Source: DATJKD01 sp963728295 (lineage in GTDB: Bacteria; Pseudomonadota; Gammaproteobacteria; Steroidobacterales; Steroidobacteraceae). From it: 64,000 nucleotides of DNA. Both the position numbers and the translations under genes were made by a program. The stretch is from NCBI GenBank assembly GCA_963728295.1, contig CAVSKB010000019.1, forward strand, positions 868,001-932,000, written 5' to 3'. Position 1 is the first letter of the stretch. Each line of letters opens with the position of its first letter. The notes beneath the pieces were generated by a model. It did not search any database and had not been told where the DNA came from. It saw only the letters and a list, made by a program, of their open reading frames with translations. Positions 8,493 through 15,885 of the stretch are shown one piece after another.

Positions 8493-8948
8493 ATGACGGC
8501 AACGACCTATTACTTCGAGGACCTCCCGCCCGGCAAGGTGCTCGAGTTCGGCGGCGTGGAAATGACGGAGGAGGAAATCGTGGGCTTCGCCAGGCGCTAC
8601 GATCCACAGCCGTTTCACGTCGACCGCGAGGCGGGCAAGGCATCGATTTTCGGTGGGTTGTGCGCAAGCGGCTGGAATACCACCGCCGTAATGATGCGGA
8701 TGTGGGTCGACAACTATCTATCGCCCGAGGCGAGCCTGGGATCCCCCGGCATCGACGAGCTGCGGTGGCTCAAGCCCGTGTACCCGGGCGACCGACTCCG
8801 GTGCCGCCTGACGGTGATCGATGCGACGCCGTCGCGGAGCCGGCCGTTCATGGGCAGCGTTCGCCAGCGGGCGGAGGTGCTCAACCAGAAGGACGAGGTG
8901 GTGTTGAGCCTGATCGGGACGAGCTTCTTCCGGCGCCGGCCGGCCTGA
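8493..8948 (+). CDS. MaoC-like hotdog-fold dehydratase
   Basis: A single-domain MaoC/R-hydratase protein of 151 residues. The hydratase motif is visible as RRYDPQPFHVDREAG (catalytic Asp and His) followed by FGGLCASGW. Such enzymes hydrate trans-2-enoyl-CoA. Single-domain members also act on branched or methylated acyl-CoAs, so a link to branched-chain acid breakdown next to bkd is plausible but unproven. It begins 34 nt after bkdR and runs in the same direction as the reductase that follows. Confidence 0.85.
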   Translation: MTATTYYFEDLPPGKVLEFGGVEMTEEEIVGFARRYDPQPFHVDREAGKASIFGGLCASGWNTTAVMMRMWVDNYLSPEASLGSPGIDELRWLKPVYPGDRLRCRLTVIDATPSRSRPFMGSVRQRAEVLNQKDEVVLSLIGTSFFRRRPA

Positions 8949-8965
8949 CTCGACGGGAGCCGACG

Positions 8966-9895
8966 ATGGATCGCGAGAGCTTTACACGCAGGGAAGCCAT
9001 CGGTCTCGTCGCAGCCGGTGTCGTTGCCGGGCATCTGCCGCAAGCGGCGCGGTCGGCGGACAATGCGCGCATGGTCACGCGCCGCATTCCCGGAACGGAG
9101 GAAGCCTTGCCCGTCATCGGCATGGGCTCCTCGAACACGTTCGATGTCGGCGGCGGCGCAGCGGAGCGGGAACCGTTACGCGAGGTGCTGCGAATCTTCA
9201 CCAGGGCCGGAGGCACCGTCGTCGATACCTCGCCCATGTACGGCCGGTCCGAGGAAGTGCTTGGCGATCTGTTCGCCGAGCTCGGGATGAGCCCGAAAAT
9301 CTGGCTCGCCACCAAGGTCTGGACGCGTGGGCGCGAGGCGGGCGTCGAGCAGATCGCCGACTCGATGCGCAAGCTCCGCGCCGACCGGCTTGCGCTGCTG
9401 CAGATCCACAATCTCCTCGACTGGCGCGAGCACCTGCCCACCCTCCGCGGCATGAAGGACGCCGGCAAGCTCCGTTACACGGGGATCACGCACTACCGCG
9501 CGGACGCCCATGCGGACGTCGAGCGCGTGCTCCGCGCCGAGCGTTTCGACTGGGTGCAGATCAACTACTCGCTCGCGGAACGCGAGGCCGAGCGCTCTCT
9601 CTTTCCTTACTGCCAGGAGCACGGCATCGCCGTGCTGGCGAACAGGCCCTTCGCCGACGGCGCGCTCTTCGACCGCGCCCGTGGCAAGGACCTGCCGCCA
9701 TGGGCGGCAGAGATCGGCTGTGAGTCCTGGGCGCAGTTCTTCCTGCGCTTCGCCGCCTCGCATCCGGCCGTCACATGTGTGATCCCGGCGACGGCAAAGC
9801 CGCGGCACATGCAGGACAACGTTGCGGCCGGGGCCACCCCGCTGCCCGACGCCAGGCAGCGCACGCGGATGGTCGAGTACTTCGCCACGCTGTGA
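8966..9895 (+). CDS. Exported aldo/keto reductase with twin-arginine signal
   Basis: The N-terminus MDRESFTRREAIGLVAAGVVAG contains a twin-arginine motif (TRREAIG) and a hydrophobic stretch ending near AARSA, so export by the Tat system is likely. The rest is an AKR TIM barrel with GGTVVDTSPMYGRSEEVLG (Asp and Tyr of the catalytic tetrad), LATKVW (Lys), and IHNLLDW where His is expected. It would reduce an aldehyde or ketone with NADPH; the substrate is unknown. Starting at 8966 retains the full signal. Periplasmic AKRs of this type are common in proteobacteria. Confidence 0.85.
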   Translation: MDRESFTRREAIGLVAAGVVAGHLPQAARSADNARMVTRRIPGTEEALPVIGMGSSNTFDVGGGAAEREPLREVLRIFTRAGGTVVDTSPMYGRSEEVLGDLFAELGMSPKIWLATKVWTRGREAGVEQIADSMRKLRADRLALLQIHNLLDWREHLPTLRGMKDAGKLRYTGITHYRADAHADVERVLRAERFDWVQINYSLAEREAERSLFPYCQEHGIAVLANRPFADGALFDRARGKDLPPWAAEIGCESWAQFFLRFAASHPAVTCVIPATAKPRHMQDNVAAGATPLPDARQRTRMVEYFATL

Positions 9896-9918
9896 CCGAA
9901 GCCGGACGGTGCCCCGCC

Positions 9919-10479
9919 ATGCAGCCTGCCGCATCTAGGCTGTGGCATCCCCGATCTCTCGTGATCGCGGTGCTTTCGCTCGCCCTGCAGGCTTGCGCCA
10001 CCCTGTCGGAACGCGAGTGCCGCAATCAGGATTGGTACGGCATCGGCGCCGACGATGGCTACGATGGCGCGCCGGCGTCAAAAATCGACGCGCATCGCGA
10101 GGCGTGCGCAGAATACGGGATCGAACCTGACACGGAGCAGTACGAGGCGGGGCGACGCGACGGCCTGGTGCACTACTGCACGGTCAAGCGCGGCTTCGAG
10201 ATCGGCCGCCAGGGACTGCAGTACGGCGGCGGATGCCCAGCGGGCAGCGATCGCGAGTTTTTGCGGGGACATGACCTCGGCCGGCGTTTCTACGCGGTAG
10301 ATCAGGAACTGGAGCGACTGGACAGCGATCTGCGCATGTATCGATCACAGAGCACCACGCCGGACCTCGGTGAGACCGAGCAGCGACAGCTGTACAGCCG
10401 CATCCGCGATTTGGAATTCGAGCGCTCGCGGCTCGAAGCGGAGCGGCGGCAGCTCGAGTGGGAACTGAGGAGGCTATGA
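9919..10479 (+). CDS. DUF2799-type lipoprotein
   Basis: A lipoprotein signal ends in the lipobox LQAC at about residues 21-24. The mature part resembles DUF2799: a conserved Cys and Trp-Tyr (CRNQDWYGIGADDGYDG), then AYGIEPD-like, YEAGRRDGLVHYC and a Cys/Gly-rich segment. The last 55 residues form a charged heptad-like coiled coil (RIRDLEFERSRLEAERRQLE). The function of the family is unknown. The coiled coil suggests a partner in the periplasm. The stop overlaps the next gene start by 4 bp. Confidence 0.75.
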   Translation: MQPAASRLWHPRSLVIAVLSLALQACATLSERECRNQDWYGIGADDGYDGAPASKIDAHREACAEYGIEPDTEQYEAGRRDGLVHYCTVKRGFEIGRQGLQYGGGCPAGSDREFLRGHDLGRRFYAVDQELERLDSDLRMYRSQSTTPDLGETEQRQLYSRIRDLEFERSRLEAERRQLEWELRRL

Positions 10480-11498
10480 GCGCTCGACCTGAGGTCGCGG
10501 TGATCGGCGCTGGCGTCGCCGGTCTCGCCTGCGCGTCGGAACTGGCGCGCTCGGACGTCACGGTGACGGTGCTCGAACGCGCGCGCGGTCTCGGCGGCCG
10601 GCTCGCGACCCGCCGACGGGACAGTCTCGCCTACGACCATGGTGCACAGTTCATCACGGCGCGCAGCCGCCCGTTCATCAAGTACGTGACCGTGGCGCGG
10701 AACGCCGGCGCCGCAGCGGCGTGGACGCCGTCGATCCTCGAGGACGGTCATCGCAACTGGGATGCGCCGATCGAGGACTGGTACGTCGGCACTCCTGGAA
10801 TGAGCGGTCTCGTGCGCCCGCTTGCGCGCGGACTCACGCTCCAGACGGGCACGTTCGTGCACGAGCTCCTGCGTCGTGAGAACGGCTGGGAGCTCGAGAC
10901 CGATACATCGCGGCGACTCGGCCCGTACAACGCAGTAGTGGTGGCCGTGCCGGCTCCCCAGGCCTTGTCGCTCCTCGCACCACACGGTCGCGCCTTCCGT
11001 CACCTGATATCCGTGCAGATGGCGCCGTGCTGGTCCTTGATGGTGTCGTTCGAGCGCGGGCTTCCCGTCGACAGCGATGTGTTTCGCTGGACGCAGGGCG
11101 CGCTCGCGCTCGCCGCGCGCGAGAGCAGCAAGCCCGGACGGCCTGCGGATCGCGGCAGCTGGGTCATCCATGCCTCGCCTCGATGGAGTCGCGAGCACCT
11201 CGAGGCCGACGCGCAGGAAGCCGCACAGCTCATGCTGCATACCTTCGCCAGCGCCGTAGGCAACGGCTTGCCCGCCCCCGCATGGCTGCACGCGCATCGC
11301 TGGCGGCATGCGATGGTGGAGCAGCCGCTGGGGCTGCCCTGCCTGCTCGACGCCGACATCGCGGCCGGCGCCTGTGGCGACTGGTGCATTGCGCCGCGAG
11401 TGGAAGCGGCATTCGAAAGCGGCCGCTCGATGGCCCACTCGGTGCTCTCGATGCTGGGCAAGCTTGCGCCGCAACCTGCAGCGGAGCCCCGTTCCTAG
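10476..11498 (+). CDS. FAD-dependent amine oxidase/renalase-like oxidoreductase
   Basis: A 340-residue flavoprotein. The FAD-binding Rossmann motif (VAVIGAGVAGLACASEL) and the following GGRLATRR match the renalase-like NAD(P)/FAD-dependent oxidoreductases. C-terminal blocks HRWRHAMVEQPLGLPCL and GDWCIAPRVEAAFESGRSMA complete the FAD site. Family members oxidise dihydropyridine-type or amine substrates; the substrate here is unknown. It is translationally coupled to the DUF2799 lipoprotein (ATGA overlap). Confidence 0.85.
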   Translation: MSARPEVAVIGAGVAGLACASELARSDVTVTVLERARGLGGRLATRRRDSLAYDHGAQFITARSRPFIKYVTVARNAGAAAAWTPSILEDGHRNWDAPIEDWYVGTPGMSGLVRPLARGLTLQTGTFVHELLRRENGWELETDTSRRLGPYNAVVVAVPAPQALSLLAPHGRAFRHLISVQMAPCWSLMVSFERGLPVDSDVFRWTQGALALAARESSKPGRPADRGSWVIHASPRWSREHLEADAQEAAQLMLHTFASAVGNGLPAPAWLHAHRWRHAMVEQPLGLPCLLDADIAAGACGDWCIAPRVEAAFESGRSMAHSVLSMLGKLAPQPAAEPRS

Positions 11499-11522
11499 CC
11501 CACGCAATCCGTCGCCATTGGT

Positions 11523-11628
11523 GCTCGCCGACGCTCGGCATCTGGTAGCTCGCCGCCGCTCGGCCGCGGTGGCTGCTCGCCGACGCTCGGCCGCTGTAGC
11601 TGCTCGCCGCCGCTCGGCCCGGGTATCT
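11523..11628. repeat. Four tandem units of 25-27 bp
   Basis: Units begin at 11523, 11548, 11575 and 11602, each starting GCTCGCCG(A/C)CGCTCGG followed by a variable 9-11 nt. The last one or two units also form the outer part of the left arm of the long palindrome. No gene covers the repeat. Its sequence has not been recognised as a known REP or ERIC element. Confidence 0.75.
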
Positions 11629-12085
11629 CGTGGGCCGGTCACTACGATCGAGGAACGTTGCAGAGCTCAAGAAGGGTGCCCCGCACGTGCTTGTCGGCGC
11701 GCACCGCATCGCCGGCGGTATCGCGGAATCGTCGTGGAGTCATCACCTAGGAGTGGTCCGCGACGTCTACCGGCGGGAGCTCGAGCGTGCTCGCGGCCCA
11801 CGAGACACCCGGTCCAAACGCCGGCTCGCCGAGGCCACCGTGGGGTCGCGAGCCGGCGCGTGGACGCGGTGGTATCCCAGCCGCGAAGCACGCCTCCGTC
11901 CCCACAGTTGGACGTCGCGGGCACTCTTAGCGAAGGTTGCCTCGACGATTCCGCGATACCACTACTGATCCGGCGTTCGCCGACAGCACGTGCGGGGCAC
12001 CATCTGCGCTCTGCAACGTCCTCGATCGTGGTTAGCGGCTGGCGGATACACCGCGGCCGCGCGTCGGCGAGCCTCTACGGCCCCG
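11592..12085. repeat. Imperfect palindrome of about 490 bp (foldback element)
   Basis: The right half read in reverse complement follows the left half almost throughout. Exact matching tracts include ACGATCGAGG, ACGTTGCAGAG, GGTGCCCCGCACGTGC, and GGTATCGCGGAATCGTCG. The apex is GCCGGCTCGC (11820-11829) and GCGAGCCGGC (11848-11857) around an 18-nt loop. By eye the arms are roughly 80% alike, with one-base indels. No credible gene is seen between 11499 and 12118. The transcript would be a single very long hairpin. It could be a foldback or MITE-like element, a structured RNA, or a read artefact. Confidence 0.8.
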
Positions 12086-12118
12086 GCCGCGGCCGGGCGC
12101 CTGCGAGCGGCCACCGGC

Positions 12119-13103
12119 TTAAGGCGGCGGCAAACGGCGCCCCGGCCGCAGTATCCGGACGCGCATCCCGTCGTCCGCGACCAGCTCGAACGCGCCCCAG
12201 AGCGCGAGCGCGATGATGAGCGGAATCACCTCGTAGATGACGCGATACAGCAGCACGGCCGCGAGCAGCTCCGCCGGGGGTACGTGCGGGAGCAGCAGCA
12301 GCAGCACCGACTCGAGCACGCCTATGCCCGCCGGCACGTGGCTCAGGCTGCCCGCGAGGATGGCTGCGAGATAGATGGCGACGAAGGGCAGGAAGGCGAT
12401 GTCCGCGGAAGGCGGCAGCAGAAGATAGAGAATCGACGAGATCAGCCCGATGTCGATCAAGCCGACCACGACCTGCAGCGCGGTCACGCGCGCCGACGGC
12501 AGGTTGACCGCCCAGCCGCCGAGTCGGATCGGCGCCTTGCGGCGAGCGACGAGCACGGAGTAGCCCAGATCCTTGGCGAGCCCGACGAGCCCCAGCGCGA
12601 ACAGCCAACCGGCCGGCACACCGACCGCGACGCGCGAGACGATCGGGCGCAAAGACGAGCGCCAGGTCCACCAGGAGACCGAACGCGAGCGCATACGGCA
12701 GCGCGCACATCAGCACGGTCGCGCCGACTTCCACGGCTGAAAAGCCGGCCGGCGTGTACATGCGATAGCGAATCGCGCTGGCGCTGAGGAGCATCTGGCC
12801 GAGCGCGTGACCGATCGGATACGCGATGAGCGCAGTGAGCGCTGGCTTGCCGATCCCCAGCGAGCGCTTTACGTAGCGCACCGCGATGCCTTCGTAGAGC
12901 GCGATTGCGAGAAAGGCGCCGAGCGCACACGCTGCCGCGAGCAGCAGCTTCGCGCGGGGGACCTCCGTCATGTTCCGCAGCACATCGGCGGGCTCGATAC
13001 GCTGGAACGTCTGGTACAGCACCCACGTCGCCAGTCCCGCGATCACAAGGCTGGCCGCGACACCAATCGCCGTCTTGAGCCGCTGCCGGCGTGGATCAGG
13101 CAT
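12119..13103 (-). CDS. YbhN/MprF-type flippase-like membrane protein (frameshifted)
   Basis: The product of about 327 residues has at least seven hydrophobic helices and family blocks LLAAACALGAFLAIALYEG, YPIGHALGQML, SASAIRYRMY, LAGSLSHVPAGIGVLE and LLYRVIYEVIPLI. These define the lysylphosphatidylglycerol synthase transmembrane domain/UPF0104 family, implicated in lipid translocation. There is no catalytic aminoacyl-transfer domain, so it is of the short YbhN kind. The frame changes near 12640. Start ATG is at 13103. The gene ends about 30 nt from the outer arm of the long palindrome. Confidence 0.8.
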
Positions 13104-13128
13104 GCGCAGCTCTTACAAACCGACGGAG

Positions 13129-13147
13129 GAAAATGATTCTCATTTCG
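13129..13147. promoter_or_regulatory. Fur-box-like palindrome
   Basis: GAAAATGATTCTCATTTCG contains the perfect dyad AAATGA-TTC-TCATTT and resembles the 19-bp Fur consensus (GATAATGATAATCATTATC) at most positions. It is 26 bp upstream of the YbhN-like start and about 130 bp upstream of the HiPIP gene. Iron control of one or both is an inference. Confidence 0.45.
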
Positions 13148-13278
13148 CGAGGTAAGCCCGGAAACCCTCATGACAGCCGCGCTGTCCAATCGTTCGAATC
13201 CGCGTAGAATCGCGGCCGACCTTCGACGCAGCGAATGGCGTAGCGGTTTCGTTCATATCGACACGGGAGATTACGTCA

Positions 13279-13609
13279 ATGTCCGAGTCATCGTATTCCG
13301 AGGCGCAGTCTGTTGAAGCATGCCTTGCTGGGCATCGCGGCCGCACCCGCCGCGGGCTGGCTGAGTCGGGCCGAATCCGCCCCGGTGAAGCTCGATGTCA
13401 ACGATCCGCAGGCCAAGGCGCTGGGCTACGTCGAGGACGCGAGCAAGGTCGACGCAAAGGCGAATCCCAACTACAAGCCCGGGCAGGACTGCGCAAACTG
13501 CCTGCAGGCGCAGGGGAAGCCCGGTGACGCCATGCTTCCGTGCAACATCTTTCCCGGCAAGCTCGTCCAGGCCAAGGGCTGGTGCAAGGTCTGGGTCAAG
13601 CGGCCCTGA
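13279..13609 (+). CDS. High-potential iron-sulfur protein, Tat-exported (frameshifted)
   Basis: A HiPIP carries a [4Fe-4S] cluster and shuttles electrons in the periplasm, typically from the bc1 complex to a terminal oxidase or reaction centre. The four cluster cysteines are seen in DCANC, MLPCNIF and GWCKVW, with normal spacing. The mature domain starts after SRAESA. From ATG 13279 the peptide MSESSYS continues, after a one-base shift near 13303, into RSLLKHALLGIAAAPAAG, giving a typical Tat signal. A start at 13313 in the second frame would lose the twin arginines, so the frameshift reading is preferred. Confidence 0.85.
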
Positions 13610-13677
13610 TCGAAGGCGAGGTTGACTTCCGACGGCGCGGCCTGCCCGGTCGCGCCGTCTGCATTTGTGCGTCTGCC

Positions 13678-13709
13678 GCCCTTGAATCTCCACGATCAGA
13701 TCGCATCTA
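13678..13709 (+). promoter_or_regulatory. Sigma-32-type heat-shock promoter of hsp20
   Basis: GCCCTTGAA (CTTGAA at 13681-13686) and CGCATCTA (13702-13709), separated by 15 nt, fit the heat-shock consensus CTTGAA-N13-17-CCCATnTA. They lie 51-79 bp before the hsp20 start. Downstream, CCCAT-GCAA-ATGGG (13714-13727) and GGCCGCACATGCGGCC (13726-13741) can form hairpins just before the AGGAGG ribosome site at 13747. Confidence 0.6.
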
Positions 13710-13759
13710 GGGACCCATGCAAATGGGCCGCACATGCGGCCGCACGAGGAGGACAGGAA

Positions 13760-14203
13760 ATGCGAGTGATCAAGTGGGAACCGTTCCGCGACATTGACAA
13801 CGTGCTCGACCGCGTCTTTGCCGACACCATGCGGCGCTGGCCGCGGGTTTCGAGCGACGAGCGTCGCGTGTACGACTGGGCGCCTGCGGCCGATGTCAGC
13901 GAGACCGACGGCGAGTACCTCATCAAGGCCGAATTGCCGGAGGTCGGCAAGGACGATCTCAACATTACCGTCCAGGAAGGCGTCTTGACGCTGGCCGGTG
14001 AGCGCAAGGAGGAGAAGCGCGAGGACAACGAGAAGCTGCACCGCGTCGAGCGGTTTCACGGCACCTTCTCGCGACGCTTCACGCTGCCTGACGACGCCGA
14101 CGAGCAGGGCATCAAGGCGGAGAGCAAGGATGGGGTCCTCGTGATCCACATTCCGAAGCAGAAAGTCACGCATGCCCAGCCGCGGCAGATTCAGGTTCAG
14201 TAA
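13760..14203 (+). CDS. Small heat-shock protein, Hsp20 family
   Basis: A 147-residue alpha-crystallin-domain chaperone that holds unfolding proteins until ATP-dependent chaperones act. The domain runs from WAPAADVSETDGEYLIKAELP through VQEGVLTLAGERKEE to FTLPDDADEQGIKAESKDGVLVI (listed as separate blocks). The C-terminal IPKQ holds an I-x-I-like anchor. AGGAGG lies 8 nt before the ATG at 13760. A heat-shock promoter is visible upstream and a strong terminator downstream, so the gene is monocistronic. Confidence 0.95.
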   Translation: MRVIKWEPFRDIDNVLDRVFADTMRRWPRVSSDERRVYDWAPAADVSETDGEYLIKAELPEVGKDDLNITVQEGVLTLAGERKEEKREDNEKLHRVERFHGTFSRRFTLPDDADEQGIKAESKDGVLVIHIPKQKVTHAQPRQIQVQ

Positions 14204-14216
14204 AGCCAACGAGCGC

Positions 14217-14242
14217 GGCCCTCTCCCTGCCGGGAGAGGGCC
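14217..14242. terminator. Strong hairpin after hsp20
   Basis: GGCCCTCTCCC (14217-14227), loop TGCC, and GGGAGAGGGCC (14232-14242) form an 11-bp GC stem 13 nt after the hsp20 stop. No long T-run follows, so termination may be imperfect or factor-aided. TATAAT at about 14250 right after it may serve as the -10 for rraA. Confidence 0.7.
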
Positions 14243-14282
14243 GTAACCCTATAATCGTCGCGTCCGCTCATACGGAGACGCG

Positions 14283-14771
14283 ATGATGAAAGTAGAACGG
14301 GCCACGGCCGATATTTGCGACGCCTATGCCGATCGCGTGCAGGTATGTGAACCGCTGTTCGAGACCTACGGCGGCATCACGGCGATGCACGGAGCGGTCA
14401 GCACCGTCCGTTGCTTCGAGGACAACTCCCGCGTCAAGGACGCGGTGGAAAGCCCCGGGCAGGGCCGGATCCTGATCGTCGACGGCGGCGGATCGCGTCG
14501 TCACGCTCTCTTCGGTGGCAATCTGGGCAAGGCGGCCGTCAGAAACGGGTGGGCCGGCGTGATCATCTACGGCTGCATACGCGACAGCGCAGAGCTCGGC
14601 GGCATGAAGCTCGCGCTGCGGGCGCTCGGCACGATGCCGCTGCGCAGCGAGAAGCGCGGAGAGGGAGAGCGCGATATGCCGGTACGTTTCGCCGGTGTGA
14701 CCTTTCGCCCTGGTGATTACGTCTACGCGGACGAGGATGGTATCGTCGTCGCACGCGAGCAGCTGGCCTGA
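14283..14771 (+). CDS. rraA: RraA-family protein, ribonuclease E regulator or related aldolase
   Basis: The 162-residue product matches RraA in length and motifs: DICDAYAD, GQGRILIVDGGGSRRHALFGGN, LGKAAVRNGWAGVIIYGCIRD. RraA binds RNase E and slows mRNA decay. The same fold and the G...RD site also serve class II HMG/CHA aldolases, which are hard to separate by motif alone. The short length and the lack of a catabolic context favour the regulator. Start is at the second-position ATG pair at 14283. Confidence 0.85.
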   Translation: MMKVERATADICDAYADRVQVCEPLFETYGGITAMHGAVSTVRCFEDNSRVKDAVESPGQGRILIVDGGGSRRHALFGGNLGKAAVRNGWAGVIIYGCIRDSAELGGMKLALRALGTMPLRSEKRGEGERDMPVRFAGVTFRPGDYVYADEDGIVVAREQLA

Positions 14772-14801
14772 GCGCAGCCCATCCCGCTCGAAGGAGCGCT
14801 C

Positions 14802-15083
14802 ATGTCGCGAATGGTGTATTGCAGCTACCTGAAGCGCGAAGCCGAAGGCCTCGATCGCGTCCCCTACCCAGGGGCGCTTGGACAACGGATCTACGACAAC
14901 ATCTCCAGGGCCGCCTGGCAGCAATGGCTCGGTCACCAGACGATGCTGATGAACGAGTACCGCCTCTCACCGATCGAGCCCAAGGCGCGTAAGTTTCTCG
15001 CCGAGGAGATGGAAAAATTCCTGTTCGGAGGCGGCTCCGCCAAGCCCGACGAATTCGTCGATCCGAACGGCGCGAAGACCTGA
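14802..15083 (+). CDS. yggX: YggX-type Fe(II)-trafficking/oxidative damage protection protein
   Basis: A 93-residue protein with the family start MVYCSYLKREAEGLD (conserved Cys at residue 7 and EAEGLD) and the block PGALGQRIYDNIS followed by WQQWLGHQTMLMNEYRL. YggX protects Fe-S clusters from oxidation. In many gammaproteobacteria it follows mutY; here a convergent GST gene separates the two. RBS GAAGGAG lies upstream of the ATG at 14802. A 12-bp palindrome CCGCGATCGCGG follows the stop at 15086-15097. Confidence 0.95.
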   Translation: MSRMVYCSYLKREAEGLDRVPYPGALGQRIYDNISRAAWQQWLGHQTMLMNEYRLSPIEPKARKFLAEEMEKFLFGGGSAKPDEFVDPNGAKT

Positions 15084-15114
15084 GTCCGCGATCGCGGCTT
15101 GCATCGGAAGCTGC

Positions 15115-15747
15115 TCAGCTCCATTCGGTGAGTCCCTCTCGCGCGTACAGCTCACGAAAGCTGGGGCGCGCTTTCATTTTTGACACGTAGGAAGCGATCT
15201 CGGGCCAGTCGGTTGCGGGCCGCGGCATGTTGCGCGACCAGCGCATCAACATGGTTGCGAAGAAGTCCACCGCGCTGAGCCGTTCGCCGCACATCATGGG
15301 CCCGGCGGACGACAGGTGGGAACCCATGCGCTCCCACGCCGCTTCGATCCGCGGGCGAACCTCAGCCTTCGCTGCGTCGATGTTCGCGGCGCCAGCCGCA
15401 CCCTCTGGATAGAACCAGGTCCGGAATGCAGACTGCAGCGTGTTCGACAGGTGGAACATCCACTGAAGGTAAGCAGTCCGCTCGGCCGTCCCGACGGCCG
15501 GCGACAGCTTCGCCTCGGGATGCCGCTCGGCAAGGAGTGCAACCAGTGCCGCCGATTCGTAAACGGGCTTGCCATCGATCAGCAACGTCGGCACTAGGCC
15601 GTTGGGATTCAGCTTCAGGTACTCGGGACACTTGTGCTCCTGGGCGTCGAGATCCAGGCGTCGCGCTTCGAACGGCACGCCGAGCTCGATCAGCAACCAA
15701 TGGACGGCGAAACTTGCTGCGCCTGGCGAGTAGTAGAGGACGTACAC
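15115..15747 (-). CDS. Glutathione S-transferase
   Basis: The 210-residue GST has an N-terminal thioredoxin fold (VYVLYYSPGAASFAVHWLLIE, NPNGLVPTLLIDG with the cis-Pro, ESAALVALLAE) and an all-helical C-terminal domain with SAVDFFATMLMRW. Beta-class GSTs usually read SPGACS; here Ala replaces the active-site Cys (SPGAAS), so Ser or Tyr may take its role. GTG 15747 is chosen because GGAGG stands just upstream and family members start with a short MxVLYYSPG. An ATG at 15786 would add 13 unusual residues. Confidence 0.85.
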   Translation of the reverse strand: MYVLYYSPGAASFAVHWLLIELGVPFEARRLDLDAQEHKCPEYLKLNPNGLVPTLLIDGKPVYESAALVALLAERHPEAKLSPAVGTAERTAYLQWMFHLSNTLQSAFRTWFYPEGAAGAANIDAAKAEVRPRIEAAWERMGSHLSSAGPMMCGERLSAVDFFATMLMRWSRNMPRPATDWPEIASYVSKMKARPSFRELYAREGLTEWS

Positions 15748-15832
15748 GCTGCCTCCCGCGGAGGAAAGAGAAGGACGGATGGCCACGGAAGGCCATCCAA
15801 AAAAAACAGGACGGGGACCAATAACAGGGAGA

Positions 15833-15885
15833 GTAGCCGCGAACGCACACGGACGAAAGAACCCGTAGCCTGTTTTCGCGGCTAC
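15833..15885. repeat. Inverted repeat at the mutY stop
   Basis: GTAGCCGCGAA (15833-15843) and TTCGCGGCTAC (15875-15885) are exact inverted copies around 31 nt, with the mutY stop codon inside one arm. A second repeat, GGATGGCC/GGCCATCC (15777-15798), is followed by A8 at 15799-15806. The T-run does not follow the stem in the direction of mutY, so neither is a textbook terminator. Confidence 0.5.

Noticed and set aside
11499..12118. Short ORFs between the flavoprotein and the flippase-like gene
   Set aside because: All run through the tandem repeat or the long palindrome and show no domain; their Arg/Ser/Ala bias reflects the repeat.
15799..15806. A8 run as part of an intrinsic terminator for mutY
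   Set aside because: Read in the mutY direction, the T-run precedes the nearest hairpin instead of following it.
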